Below, in pieces: positions 39,762-48,897 of a stretch of 64,000 nt of DNA. Below the pieces are notes generated by a model that was given only the letters and a program-made list of their open reading frames with translations, made no database searches and was not told the DNA's origin. Position 1 is the stretch's first letter, and every line of letters begins with the position of its first letter. This DNA is from Agrobacterium fabrum str. C58. Its GTDB lineage: Bacteria; Pseudomonadota; Alphaproteobacteria; Rhizobiales; Rhizobiaceae. A program made the translations under genes and the position numbers. Location of the stretch: the NCBI RefSeq assembly GCF_000092025.1, contig NC_003063.2, positions 558,001 through 622,000 of the forward strand, in the 5' to 3' direction.

Positions 39762-40988
39762 TTATCCGGGCTTTCCGCCGGTCAGAATATCATCAAGGAC
39801 CGCCATCTGCCGGCGATTCCACTCAATAGCGTCCTCGAAGGCCTTGTTTCCCAGTTCCTGCCGTTGATCCCGGCTCGCGGCCAGCTGCAGGATCGCATCG
39901 GCGAAAGCCTGATGGTCGTCATCGCCGACAATGACCACGCCGCGCTGGTATCGGTCCGAAAGTCCCCTCGCGCCTGTCCGGGTGCTGATCGTGGGAACCC
40001 CTGCGGCGAGAGCGTCGAGCAATTTTATGTTGATGCCCGTTCCAAGCGTGATGGGATTGATCGAAAGAGGCGCACGGGTGAAGGCGTCCTTCAGATGATC
40101 GACACGGCCGAGTTTGACAACACCCTCCCTATCCCCGATCTTGCCGCATATGCTGCCAGCCACCACCAGGCGAATATCCGGCCTTGTCGCCCTGACGATC
40201 GGCAGCACGTTGTCAAGGAAGCCCGTCAGGGAAATGATGTTGGCGTCATTGCTGGAACCAAGAAACAGGAAGTCACTCGAACTGAGGTCTTCCACTCTTC
40301 CGTCAAGATCGAGAATATGGCTGACGGTTGCAACAGCCGGTGGCTCTTTGCCCAGCCGCTGCCTGAACGCCCGCTCCTCCTCTTCCTGGATAGCGATCAC
40401 CACATCCGCACGGCGGAAAGCCTTGCATTCCATCTTCGGCGGAACCGAAAACCAATAGCCGTATTTGTTGGCGGTGTTGATGAAGGCCTTATGTCGGTCC
40501 GCGAAGGAATCATGGGTATCGAGAATACGCAGCACCTCATCCGGCAAACCCAGAAATGCCCGCGAATGAAAGGCATATTCGACAATAACGGCATCAATGC
40601 CAAGCCGTCGCTGAATATCCCGAACCTGCCGGCCGATTTCCGGGTAATAGAACTCATCGAGATAATTGTAGAAACCGCTATCGCGGCCGAGAAGCCGGTG
40701 GACCTTTCGCACCGCCCGAAAGGCGGTAAATCCAAATTCGAGGCTCATATCTTGATCAAGGCGAGATTTAAGACCGCCCCGCTGACGGGAGACGAAATGC
40801 ACGTATTGGGGCCCGAACTCCGCCTCATGGGCAGCGGAATCAAAATCGAACACCATCGGCGTATCGATATAGACGAAATGAACCTCGTGACCGAGGCTAC
40901 GAACAGCGCGTGTCAGCTGCAGAATACGGCTACGATTGCCTTCGGACGCGGGAACCGCCGGAATGGCTGAGACGAAAGCAATTTTCAT
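39762..40988 (-). CDS. Glycosyltransferase family 4 protein
   Basis: The 408-residue protein has a Rossmann-type N-terminus (MKIAFVSAIPAVPASEGNRS) and a C-terminal donor-binding half with DFLFLGSSNDANI, LGTGINIKLLDALAAGVPTI and GLSDRY. The usual E-x7-E motif is modified, as in the branch fused to PelF/WsaF-like enzymes. It should add a sugar to a lipid-linked intermediate. Its ATG overlaps the stop of the pyruvyl-transferase gene by four bases, and it is the last gene of the leftward arm. Confidence 0.88.
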   Translation of the reverse strand: MKIAFVSAIPAVPASEGNRSRILQLTRAVRSLGHEVHFVYIDTPMVFDFDSAAHEAEFGPQYVHFVSRQRGGLKSRLDQDMSLEFGFTAFRAVRKVHRLLGRDSGFYNYLDEFYYPEIGRQVRDIQRRLGIDAVIVEYAFHSRAFLGLPDEVLRILDTHDSFADRHKAFINTANKYGYWFSVPPKMECKAFRRADVVIAIQEEEERAFRQRLGKEPPAVATVSHILDLDGRVEDLSSSDFLFLGSSNDANIISLTGFLDNVLPIVRATRPDIRLVVAGSICGKIGDREGVVKLGRVDHLKDAFTRAPLSINPITLGTGINIKLLDALAAGVPTISTRTGARGLSDRYQRGVVIVGDDDHQAFADAILQLAASRDQRQELGNKAFEDAIEWNRRQMAVLDDILTGGKPG

Positions 40989-42322
40989 GTGACTGATCGA
41001 GTAGTTTTTGAAAAGGTCTCGAATACCTGAAAATTGCTTTTCGACATACGGAGGACGTCCGGCAATTTCGTTCGTACCTGTTCGCGACGCTCGTCCACCT
41101 TGTCAACGAATTCCATCAAAGCATTCCTGAGGCCCTCATCCGTATAAAAAGTCGAGGGTGACAGCAGGTCTGAGGAAGACAGAGAAAAATGCTGATATAG
41201 TCCTTCGAATTTTCCTTGGTAAGCAATGCATATGACAGGAACACCTTTGCCAAGTCCTGCTATAGCAAGATGCATTCTACCGCTGACAATTCCATCAAGC
41301 TGTCCTGTGACCCCCTTGAGAACAGTCGCCGGCCACTCTCCTTCCAGATATCTAACCCTATCCTCAAGTGAAGGGAGCACCAGGTCCGCAATCGCCTGAA
41401 GACAAGACTGATCGCCAAAACCGTCCCGGTAATCATGTGGAATAAGCAGCCAGCAAACCGGCCGCGCGTCAGCCACGTACCGAAGCGCCTCCGCACCGCG
41501 CTTGATGATCGTTTCAATCTGACTGCGATCCGCATTCTTGAACAGCATGGGATGCAGGTTAAAACCCATCACCCTGTATCCTTCAGCGCGCTTTCGCGCG
41601 ATCCAGGACCTGGTATCCGCATCGGCCTCAGATGCAATCAGACTAAAGGCCGAATCGGCAACCAGCGCAGCATTCGTTTTTGCAAACAATTTCAGGCGAC
41701 CGAATGAAACCGGGTCACGCACATTGATCGACACACCTGGATGAAGCGCGCTGTAAAACAGCGCTAAAGAAGGATGTGGCGTTTCATTGAAACTGAAACC
41801 GAGGATGACATTTTTTATACCGGCGGCGGCTGCCAAGTCGGCACTTGCCAAAAGTTTTGCCGTAACCAATGGATGATAATAGCCATCCATCACGTCGGCC
41901 CCAATCACGACGACGCAATCATACCGCCTTGCCTCGAACTGATTGCAAAGCGCTGCGATAAAATCGACGTCTCCAAAGATATCGACGGGATTGAATCCTC
42001 TCTGCCGCACAAGTTCCGAAGCATGAGCGCCCTCCAGAAGGACATCGATATCAACATCGGGGTTCCTTTCGCGCGCATGTTGGACAGTCGCGGTAATCAT
42101 GGCATCATCACCAATAGAGCCGAAAACGGAAAAAGGATCGCAGGCTACGATCAATATCCGATTTAGGTGTTCCCCACCGCTTTCAATTTTTATATCGCGT
42201 TTCCGCTGCTGCAAAGCATCAAAGAAACGGCGAATTGCAATCTCTTCGTTGCGGCCTTCGTTGAACCTCACCCATTCGCGATGCAGTGGAGCTGGAAGTA
42301 TCTTTTTTATAAGCTTACGCAT
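40985..42322 (-). CDS. Polysaccharide pyruvyl transferase family protein
   Basis: The 445-residue protein belongs to the CsaB/ExoV family that puts ketal pyruvate on polysaccharide sugars. It shows FGSIGDDAMITATVQHAR near residue 65 and the late IVSGRMHLAIAGLGKGVPVI segment, which is the family's best motif. Its base composition looks lower in GC than its neighbours by eye. It overlaps the flippase gene by eight bases at its start and the GT4 gene by four at its end, so all three are co-translated. Confidence 0.9.
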   Translation of the reverse strand: MRKLIKKILPAPLHREWVRFNEGRNEEIAIRRFFDALQQRKRDIKIESGGEHLNRILIVACDPFSVFGSIGDDAMITATVQHARERNPDVDIDVLLEGAHASELVRQRGFNPVDIFGDVDFIAALCNQFEARRYDCVVVIGADVMDGYYHPLVTAKLLASADLAAAAGIKNVILGFSFNETPHPSLALFYSALHPGVSINVRDPVSFGRLKLFAKTNAALVADSAFSLIASEADADTRSWIARKRAEGYRVMGFNLHPMLFKNADRSQIETIIKRGAEALRYVADARPVCWLLIPHDYRDGFGDQSCLQAIADLVLPSLEDRVRYLEGEWPATVLKGVTGQLDGIVSGRMHLAIAGLGKGVPVICIAYQGKFEGLYQHFSLSSSDLLSPSTFYTDEGLRNALMEFVDKVDERREQVRTKLPDVLRMSKSNFQVFETFSKTTRSVT

Positions 42323-43793
42323 TCGCTTCCTTCCGTGGGAGCATCTTGCTGGTCACGAACAGAAGGGCCGCCTGAGCCTGCCTGCGCGCCACAAGCGCCA
42401 TGAGCGAAAAATATGTAACGACGAAGATGAATCCGAGCACCAGGCCCGCCATAAAATCGCCGAGGCCAAAGCTCGCGACTTCGGGGCGCATCAACTCCAC
42501 CACGAAAAAACTGACACCATTTGAGACGAAACTCGGCAGAAGCAGGAGAATTATTCGACGAAGCGGAACATTCAGTTCCCGAGAGACATAAAAAAACGTG
42601 AAGGGCGTGGAGGCGAGTTGCCCCAGGACATAGATCACGACGAGTTCGCCGATACTGTGTGTCGGGATGAGGAGGATCATGAGGATCGTCGAAACCGACT
42701 TGACTGTGCCGGCTATCAACACCTTATTCGGGCTGCCCCGCGCGGAAAGAAACGGACCGTTTTGAAACTGCACGCATTGCAAGGCCCCAAGCACCAGCAG
42801 CGGTCGCGCAATCTCATCCGCCCCCTGCCACGCCAGTCCGAAGAGGACGCGGCAAATCTCTGGCGCTAACGCGGCGAAGAGCACGAATGCAGGGGTGGAG
42901 ACAATGGCTGATATCCCAATCAACTGTTTGTAAAGTTCCGCCATGCGCTCACGCTCATGCGATATGCGGGAAAGCACTGTAAGCGAGACATCATACAGAG
43001 CCGACTGAAGCAACTGCATAAGAATTTGATAAAGCCGGCTGCCTACGGTGTAGAGCCCGAAAGCCGCCACGCCGTAACGTCCTAGAATGATAAAATCGAT
43101 CAGTCGGGTCGAAGCAAACTCGACGCTGCGTAAGCTCAACGCCGATGAGCCGAAGCGAAACAGTTGGATAAAGCTGCGGAGATTGAGCGTGGTGCTTGGC
43201 AGCCAATGTGGTTTTCGCCAGAGCCAGATCAGCGTGACGATGGTTGCGACATAGGTCTGAACCACTAGGCTCCACACACCCAGGCCCATGATTGCGAAAG
43301 CAATCGCCACGCCGCCACCAACGATGTTCGAAATGAAGGTTCGGATCGCCAGCGGCTTGAAAGCGAGTGCGCGGCGATAGTTCACTTCCTGAAACAGCGA
43401 AGCCGTGTTCAGCGGCAGCAATATGCAGATCGCCACGATGATCGGCGCCAGCCCCTCGACCTCGAACCAGCGTTCCAGCTCCGATGAAAACACGCATACG
43501 GTTATGGCTAGCAGCGTCGCAACCGTGACGGAGGCGTAAAATGGCAGGTTGATGTCACTAGGCTCCAGATCGCGCTTCTGCACGATCGCATCACCGAAGC
43601 CAAATTCAGATATCATCTGGATCAGCATCAGCACCAGCCCGGCGGTTGCGACCATGCCATAATCGGTGGGGCTGAGGAAACGAGCAAGGACGATGAAGAG
43701 GATGGAGGTGAAAAGCTTGCCGCCCCAGTTCTGGACGATGGACCAGAAAACGCCAGTTAGGGCAGCGCTGCCTATCGAATGTTGCTCCGCCAT
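42315..43793 (-). CDS. Lipopolysaccharide/EPS flippase (Wzx/ExoT-like)
   Basis: The 492-residue protein has 12-14 membrane helices and an N-terminal SIGSAALTGVFWSIVQNWGGKL stretch (two parts) typical of the PST branch (WzxC, ExoT). FILGRYGVAAFGLYTVGSRLYQI is a diagnostic middle segment. It should move the lipid-linked repeat unit to the periplasm for the polymerase encoded at 51.9 kb. I start at ATG 43793; the TTG one codon earlier is less likely. The A of the ATG is also the A of the TGA ending the 36-codon ORF upstream. Confidence 0.9.
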   Translation of the reverse strand: MAEQHSIGSAALTGVFWSIVQNWGGKLFTSILFIVLARFLSPTDYGMVATAGLVLMLIQMISEFGFGDAIVQKRDLEPSDINLPFYASVTVATLLAITVCVFSSELERWFEVEGLAPIIVAICILLPLNTASLFQEVNYRRALAFKPLAIRTFISNIVGGGVAIAFAIMGLGVWSLVVQTYVATIVTLIWLWRKPHWLPSTTLNLRSFIQLFRFGSSALSLRSVEFASTRLIDFIILGRYGVAAFGLYTVGSRLYQILMQLLQSALYDVSLTVLSRISHERERMAELYKQLIGISAIVSTPAFVLFAALAPEICRVLFGLAWQGADEIARPLLVLGALQCVQFQNGPFLSARGSPNKVLIAGTVKSVSTILMILLIPTHSIGELVVIYVLGQLASTPFTFFYVSRELNVPLRRIILLLLPSFVSNGVSFFVVELMRPEVASFGLGDFMAGLVLGFIFVVTYFSLMALVARRQAQAALLFVTSKMLPRKEANA

Positions 43794-43903
43794 CAACCCA
43801 CCGCCTGAAAGGCCGGTTGTGGCAGGGCGACGACTTCAGCGGCAGAAACACGACCGAAGTCCGGCGTTGGGAAACGGACTGCGCCGATATTGCCTTCTAC
43901 CAT
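43793..43903 (-). CDS. 36-residue small ORF coupled to the flippase gene
   Basis: ATG 43903 has AAGGAG seven bases upstream, the best ribosome site in this arm. It opens a 36-codon frame (MVEGNIGAVRFPTP... ending AFQAVG). The TGA stop overlaps the flippase ATG by one base (TGATG), the classical layout for translational coupling. The flippase itself has no good ribosome site of its own, so reading this ORF may be what loads ribosomes on it. No hydrophobic segment is seen. Whether the peptide has a job is unknown; it may be a pure leader. Confidence 0.6.
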   Translation of the reverse strand: MVEGNIGAVRFPTPDFGRVSAAEVVALPQPAFQAVG

Positions 43904-43954
43904 GTGCTTTCTCCTTGGAAGAAACGCTTGCAATGGACCGGGTCCGTTGCCGGT

Positions 43955-45190
43955 CTAGGATGCGCGTAAGGTTCGGCCTTCCCTGCTTTTCGCCAGCACG
44001 TCCTCATAAAGTTTCACGTAATTTTCGCCGACGCGCCGCGAGGTCGATTCCTCAACGATGTTTCCGAAATCGGCCTCCGTCGGCAGCTCCTCGCGCGACA
44101 GCGTCAAAACCCGGCGGATACGGCCCGCGAGCTCGGCAACGTTGCCCGGTTCGAACAGCCAGTCATGGTTCGTCTCGCCGATCAGTTCGGGAATACCGCC
44201 CGAAGCCGCACCGATGACCGGCACGCCCATGGCATAGGCCTCGTAGATGGTGCGCGGCGAAGGCTCGGCCCAGAAGGACGGGACGATGAGCACATCGATC
44301 TCTTCGAAAAACTCCTTCGGCTTTGCCCAGCCGACGAATTCGATCGGCAGATCGCCGGCCTGAGCCGTGAAACGCTCGATGGAATCATCCATGGCGTGGC
44401 CGGCGACCAGACAGCGCCAGTTGCCGTGGCCGATTTCCTTGAAGGCATCGACCATGTTGCCGACGCCTTTTTCGGTGTTGATACGGCCGATGTAACCGAA
44501 GGTCAGCGGCCGGCCCGTCCGGTCGATCTGCCGGCGTGCGACAGGGTCGCCGCCGGGCACCGTGCAGGAATAAAAGATGACGCGGCGCAGGCTTTCCGGA
44601 ATGTGATGGAAAAGCCCATGATTGACATGCGTCTTGAGGATTTCGGTGCCCACGCTTGCCACCGCGCTGATGGAACGCTGCGTGAATTTCTTGGAGAAAT
44701 TCACCACCTGACAGCCGAGATGGATATGCTCGCAGGGCTTGCCGCCCTTGAACATGGCGGCATTGCCGCAGAGAAGATCATATTCGCAGATTGTATGAAC
44801 AATCGGAATACCGCGCTTTTGCGCCGCCCGCCACACCAGCGTCGTCACATCCAGCAGCGAATGGGTATTGAGAACATCAGGCTTGAAATCGTCGAGAACG
44901 GCCTCGAACTGCTTTTCGACGTCGAAATTCCACTGCTGCTTGAGCTTCTGCATACGCCGCTGCTGCGGCGAATATTGCGGCCAGTCCTCAAGCCAGAAAT
45001 CATTGTTATGGAACATGCGGTAAACGGTGACGCCATTGCGCACCGTTTTCGGCTCGGCCTGCCGCTCGATACAGGCGGCGCCGACCGTGTGGCCCATGGA
45101 AACGAGTTCCTCGGCGAGATGTTCGACCGAGCGTTCGCATCCACCAACGATATGCGGCGGATAAAGGCTGCTAAGATGGAGAATTCTCAT
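43955..45190 (-). CDS. Glycosyltransferase family 4 protein
   Basis: The 411-residue protein has MRILHLSSLYPPHIVGGCERSV at the N-terminus and LTFGYIGRINTEKGVGNMVDAF, then the E-x7-E motif EPSPRTIYEAYAMGVPVIG in the donor half. These are GT4 landmarks. It resembles the product at 53436 in overall layout (HSLLDVTTLVW compared with HSLSELTPLIW), so the two may be paralogues. It is the first gene of the leftward polysaccharide arm, read away from the AT-rich gap. Confidence 0.92.
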   Translation of the reverse strand: MRILHLSSLYPPHIVGGCERSVEHLAEELVSMGHTVGAACIERQAEPKTVRNGVTVYRMFHNNDFWLEDWPQYSPQQRRMQKLKQQWNFDVEKQFEAVLDDFKPDVLNTHSLLDVTTLVWRAAQKRGIPIVHTICEYDLLCGNAAMFKGGKPCEHIHLGCQVVNFSKKFTQRSISAVASVGTEILKTHVNHGLFHHIPESLRRVIFYSCTVPGGDPVARRQIDRTGRPLTFGYIGRINTEKGVGNMVDAFKEIGHGNWRCLVAGHAMDDSIERFTAQAGDLPIEFVGWAKPKEFFEEIDVLIVPSFWAEPSPRTIYEAYAMGVPVIGAASGGIPELIGETNHDWLFEPGNVAELAGRIRRVLTLSREELPTEADFGNIVEESTSRRVGENYVKLYEDVLAKSREGRTLRAS

Positions 45191-45685
45191 GCGGATACGC
45201 TCTATTTTCCTTCATCGAAAATGTATGGCGTCCATCCCGGCTCGTTTGTCTCCCCGTAATGCTGGAGACCAGTGAGATATCCGTAAAAAATACAGGAACC
45301 GGAGCGGATCTAATGTTTGAAAATATGAATTACCAAAATCTACTTTTCAAAAAGCACGGGAACCGGCGGCATTTCAAGTGATTTTTTTCGCGGCGCGGTA
45401 AAAGTCGTGCGGTGTTGCGAAAAGAACCTCTCCCGTGTTACCGTTTTTAACAGTTTTAAATGTCGGCGAAGGGAAGCAATAGGCTTCATCATCGTCGATA
45501 ATGCTATTCTGATCGATAATATTTATTTTATTTCAAAGACATGGATTTTGGAGCGTCTGCAGACCCCAGAAACATCAAGCACATTCTGATATCGACATGT
45601 GAGGTGGCGTCATTGCCATTGAGACGGCTATGTCGATCGGATGATGCCTGCCCCGTATTTTTTCCGTGCCAGCCGGGAGACGCCT
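45191..45685. other. AT-rich divergent promoter gap of the polysaccharide cluster
   Basis: This 495-base gap separates the two arms. It is clearly AT-rich at 45290-45380 and 45430-45560 compared with the coding DNA around it. No convincing gene is seen; the open frame at 45407-45589 lacks a ribosome site and family likeness. It should contain the promoters of both arms. Confidence 0.55.
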
Positions 45686-47014
45686 ATGAATGGAAAACAG
45701 CCGATCGACCTGGGCAGCCTGACACGGCGCAACCTGCTTTCAGCCGCCCCCCTTGCATTGGTCGCCGCCTCGGGTCTGCGGGCCGTTTCCGCGAGGGCCC
45801 AGACGGTTGCATCCGCCACCACCGACGCCTTTCTGAACAGTGTTGGCGTATGCGGCCACTTCACCCGCCCCAACGGGGTCTATACGGAACAGTTCGAACG
45901 GATCATGCCGGAGTTCGAAGCACTGGGCGTGCAGCATCTTCGGGATGACGGCCTTATTACGCCGAAAGACAAACGCAACAGTCCGGTCTTCCAGAGGCTG
46001 CGCCGGATCGTGGCATCGAATATTCGCCTCACCATCATCTGTTACGACAATCTCAACCCCTATGTCTCGACGCCGCTCGACAGGCTCGCGGATTTTTACG
46101 CGTGGTGTGACGGAGGGATCGATATTTTCGAGGGCAGCAATGAACCGAACCTGACGAAGGATCCGCAAAATGCCCCGCGCATTTCGGCAAAGCATCAGGC
46201 GGCCCTTTACAACGCCGTCCATTCGAATCCGCAACTCAGCGCAGTGCCCGTCGCAGCACCAAGCTATGTCTTGACGCACAGAGCACTGGCATTGGATCTG
46301 AAGGATGCCTGCGACTATGGCAATATTCATCCCTATGCCGGGATGGAACATCCCGAAACTACCGGTCCGGGTGCACTCTCCAAATCCATCGCCGCCTCGG
46401 CGCATATAGCGGCCGGCAAACCGGTGCTGGCCACGGAAATGGGCTACCATACCTCGCTGCAGACGAAGACCCTCCATTTTCCCGTTACCGAAGGCATCAA
46501 GGCGCGGTATATGCCGCGCATGCTGCTCTGGAGTTTCATCAGCGGCATCCGTCGGTCTTATATTTATGAACTGGTTTCAAGCTTCGCCGCCGATGCGACG
46601 AACCCGGAATCCTCCTTCGGCCTCCTGCGTCATGACCTGAGCCGCACCCCCGCTTATGAGGCCGTTCGTGGCCTTCTTTCGCTCTGCAAGGCAAACCGCC
46701 AGACCACATCTGTGGAACGAGAGGTTGCCTTTCTCGATGCCGACGCCCAAAGACTGTCCATGCCCCTCACGAGGCAGGATGGCGCTTTGCTCGTGCCGGT
46801 CTGGCTTGCCGTTTCAGGCTGGCAATGGCCCGCCCGGATCGAAAACCCGCCTGCGGAACGGGTTGCAGCATTTTCGGTGGCCGGCCAGCATAGCCGCGTT
46901 GTCGCACACCGCTTCCTTGATGACGGTTCGGTGAGCCAGCAGACGATTGCACCGGAGGGTGGACAATACCGGCTTTCTGTCAGCGATCAGCTCACGGTTC
47001 TGGAAGTTTTCTGA
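45686..47014 (+). CDS. Tat-exported glycosidase-like protein (GH-A fold)
   Basis: The 442-residue protein has a Tat signal: TRRNLLSAAPLALVAASG with Arg-Arg at residues 14-15. The mature part looks like a GH-A clan TIM barrel: the acid-base Glu is likely in IFEGSNEPN and the nucleophile in VLATEMGYHTS, about 100 residues on. GH39/GH5-type enzymes of this layout cut or trim polysaccharides. A periplasmic enzyme at the head of the rightward EPS arm could clip the nascent polymer. GGGAG six bases before ATG 45686 decides the start. Confidence 0.75.
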   Translation: MNGKQPIDLGSLTRRNLLSAAPLALVAASGLRAVSARAQTVASATTDAFLNSVGVCGHFTRPNGVYTEQFERIMPEFEALGVQHLRDDGLITPKDKRNSPVFQRLRRIVASNIRLTIICYDNLNPYVSTPLDRLADFYAWCDGGIDIFEGSNEPNLTKDPQNAPRISAKHQAALYNAVHSNPQLSAVPVAAPSYVLTHRALALDLKDACDYGNIHPYAGMEHPETTGPGALSKSIAASAHIAAGKPVLATEMGYHTSLQTKTLHFPVTEGIKARYMPRMLLWSFISGIRRSYIYELVSSFAADATNPESSFGLLRHDLSRTPAYEAVRGLLSLCKANRQTTSVEREVAFLDADAQRLSMPLTRQDGALLVPVWLAVSGWQWPARIENPPAERVAAFSVAGQHSRVVAHRFLDDGSVSQQTIAPEGGQYRLSVSDQLTVLEVF

Positions 47015-47157
47015 ATGGTGCGGAGGAAATGCCGCATCGCAAATTGTGTGTATCGCGCCCCCCTGTGGCGTGTTAGCTCAACTGAATAATGAACTTCGGC
47101 TCCGCGAAAGCGGGTCCAATATATTACCAAATATATCTTTATTTTTATAGATTGACG

Positions 47158-47658
47158 ATGATGAAAAACTTTACGAAAGCGCCCGCAACCGGGGCGCAGC
47201 GTCTTGATGTTCTTCAGGTAATGCGCGCCGTGGCGGCGGTCATGATTGTCGCGTTGCACGCCGATGTGAATTGGGAATTTACGCTTTTCCCGCTCCGCGC
47301 ATTGCGGCTGGGTGGCGGCGTCGACCTGTTTTTCGTCATTTGCGGCTTTGTCATCGTTTATGCTTCGCGGCCTTATTTCGCCGCTGCCGGCGGCCGTTCC
47401 GCCTTTCTGCTGCGCCGGTTTCTCCGCATCGTTCCGCTTTATTGGTTTGTGCTGACCGTGCGACTTGCCATGGCCGCCGTCCCAACCATTATCGGCGCGA
47501 AAGCCTTCCCGCCGGAATGGAGCAACCTCGTCTATCTCGTCATCGTCATCAGCACGGTGGCCATCGCCCACGCATTCCACGTCTTCGTCGAAACACCGGC
47601 CAATCTCTGGCTTCGTGACAGACTGATAACATCACCACGAAAAGTCGCCGTGTCCTGA
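47158..47658 (+). pseudogene. Acyltransferase-3 gene with large in-frame internal deletion
   Basis: The 166-residue frame begins like ExoZ/OafA acetyltransferases: LDVLQVMRAVAAVMIVALHAD, LGGGVDLFFVICGFVIVYAS and LRRFLRIVPLYWF. It then jumps to a C-terminal-type helix (VYLVIVISTVAIAHAFHVFVETPANLWLRDRL, two parts). Full members have about 350 residues and ten helices, so about 200 residues are absent while the frame stays open. The Arg-His pair near the start is present. It is probably inactive, though a short functional protein cannot be excluded. No strong ribosome site precedes the ATG pair at 47158/47161. Confidence 0.6.
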
Positions 47659-47839
47659 AGAACGCAAGACAGGCGCGGGGCGGGCCGTTAACAATAGCTG
47701 AGGGTTTCCGCCTCGGTCTTATTTTAGCGCTTGATCCTTTGCTTGCGCTGTGCGATTTAAAAAGAAATTTTAGATGTTGGATAACCATATTCAGCATTGG
47801 ATGTATTTAAAGTCGTATTTTAAAGATTTGGAGAGTTGG

Positions 47840-48766
47840 ATGCCCCGCATTCATAACGGCTCGATGCTCGTTGGTGCGATGTTCGTCGCAAGCCTTGGTG
47901 TTTTTTCCTCAGTCGCCAACGCACAGACCGTGGAAACCCTTCCGCCCGCCGCCCCGCAGCAGACACCTGCGGTGGAGAGCGCTGCTACAGGCGCACCCGT
48001 CACGGCAGCCGATGAATCAACCGCTGCATTTCTGGCCCGCGTCAACACCACCAATCCGGACGGCGTTTCCATCAGCGCTGCGGAACTGTTCAAGCAGTCT
48101 CCGACGCAGGCAATCGTCAAGGATCTCGTCACCATCGCGTCCAGCACGGATGCGGCAACGGCAGACGTCACCGGAAAAGTGACGAGCGGTTTTCCGATCA
48201 TCGCCGTCTCCACCAGCGCGGCACAGTTCTCCGAACAGCTTTCCGCCCTGATCCTCAGTGATTCCGGCCAGCTGCCCACCGTCGTCGCACTGGCCCAGAA
48301 GGTCGGTAACAAGGACTTCTCCGAAGTTGTCGGCGAAGGCCTGGCGCTGGCGCATGCAACCGCGATGCGCAACGGCAACACGATCCTTGCAGCCGCCATC
48401 CAGCTGCAGACAAAAGGCCCCGGCGTGCCTTCCGATCTCCTCATTGCCTTCAGCGAGAATATCCAGGGAACGGCAGCCGGCCCGGCGGCAGCGGCCGCAG
48501 CGCCTGCAGCGGCATCGCCGATCGGCGGCGCCGGTTCCTCACCGGCCAGCGCCAACAGCATCGGCGGTTCGGGAACCGCGGGTACAGAAGGTGGCACCGC
48601 CCAGGCGGGTGGTGGCGCCGCCCCAGTAGGTGGCGGCGGTAGCGTTGGTGGAACGACCAGCGGTGGTGGCACATCCCCATCCACCACGACCAATAATTTC
48701 ACTACAATCAATAACTTCTTCTCGACCGGCAATACCACCACGCCGGTCAGCACAAGTCCCGTTTGA
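47840..48766 (+). CDS. Secreted protein with Gly/Ser/Thr-rich tail, unknown function
   Basis: The 308-residue protein has a signal peptide ending ANAQ (about residue 29), a helical Ala-rich middle (residues 60-210) and a low-complexity tail: Ala runs, then GGGG/GT blocks, then TTTNNFTTINNFF. I do not recognise the family. Its position directly before the co-polymerase gene suggests a role in polymer export or in the extracellular matrix. GGAG six bases before ATG 47840 decides the start; the frame is open to 47774. Confidence 0.75.
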   Translation: MPRIHNGSMLVGAMFVASLGVFSSVANAQTVETLPPAAPQQTPAVESAATGAPVTAADESTAAFLARVNTTNPDGVSISAAELFKQSPTQAIVKDLVTIASSTDAATADVTGKVTSGFPIIAVSTSAAQFSEQLSALILSDSGQLPTVVALAQKVGNKDFSEVVGEGLALAHATAMRNGNTILAAAIQLQTKGPGVPSDLLIAFSENIQGTAAGPAAAAAAPAAASPIGGAGSSPASANSIGGSGTAGTEGGTAQAGGGAAPVGGGGSVGGTTSGGGTSPSTTTNNFTTINNFFSTGNTTTPVSTSPV

Positions 48767-48779
48767 GTTTGGCTTAGTT

Positions 48780-48800
48780 GCCTTTCCGAAAAGGGAAGGC
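48780..48800 (+). terminator. Short hairpin before the co-polymerase gene
   Basis: GCCTTTCC pairs with GGGAAGGC (one G-T pair) around GAAAA, 14 bases after the secreted-protein stop. No T tract follows; it may be an attenuator between the two genes. Confidence 0.35.
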
Positions 48801-48897
48801 TGCCACCCGTTCTGTGATGCAACCGTGACTTGGTGGGCCCTGCGCCCGCCGAAATGAGCGAGGCTGACAGTTGTTGCAAAGGCACGATCCCCTCACA

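Noticed and set aside
38973..40970. 665-codon plus-strand frame across DUF2161 and GT4 genes
   Set aside because: It runs antisense through two well-supported genes and has shadow-type composition.
45407..45589. Possible 60-codon gene in the AT-rich gap before the glycosidase gene
   Set aside because: No ribosome site and no recognisable sequence; the gap is better explained as promoter DNA.
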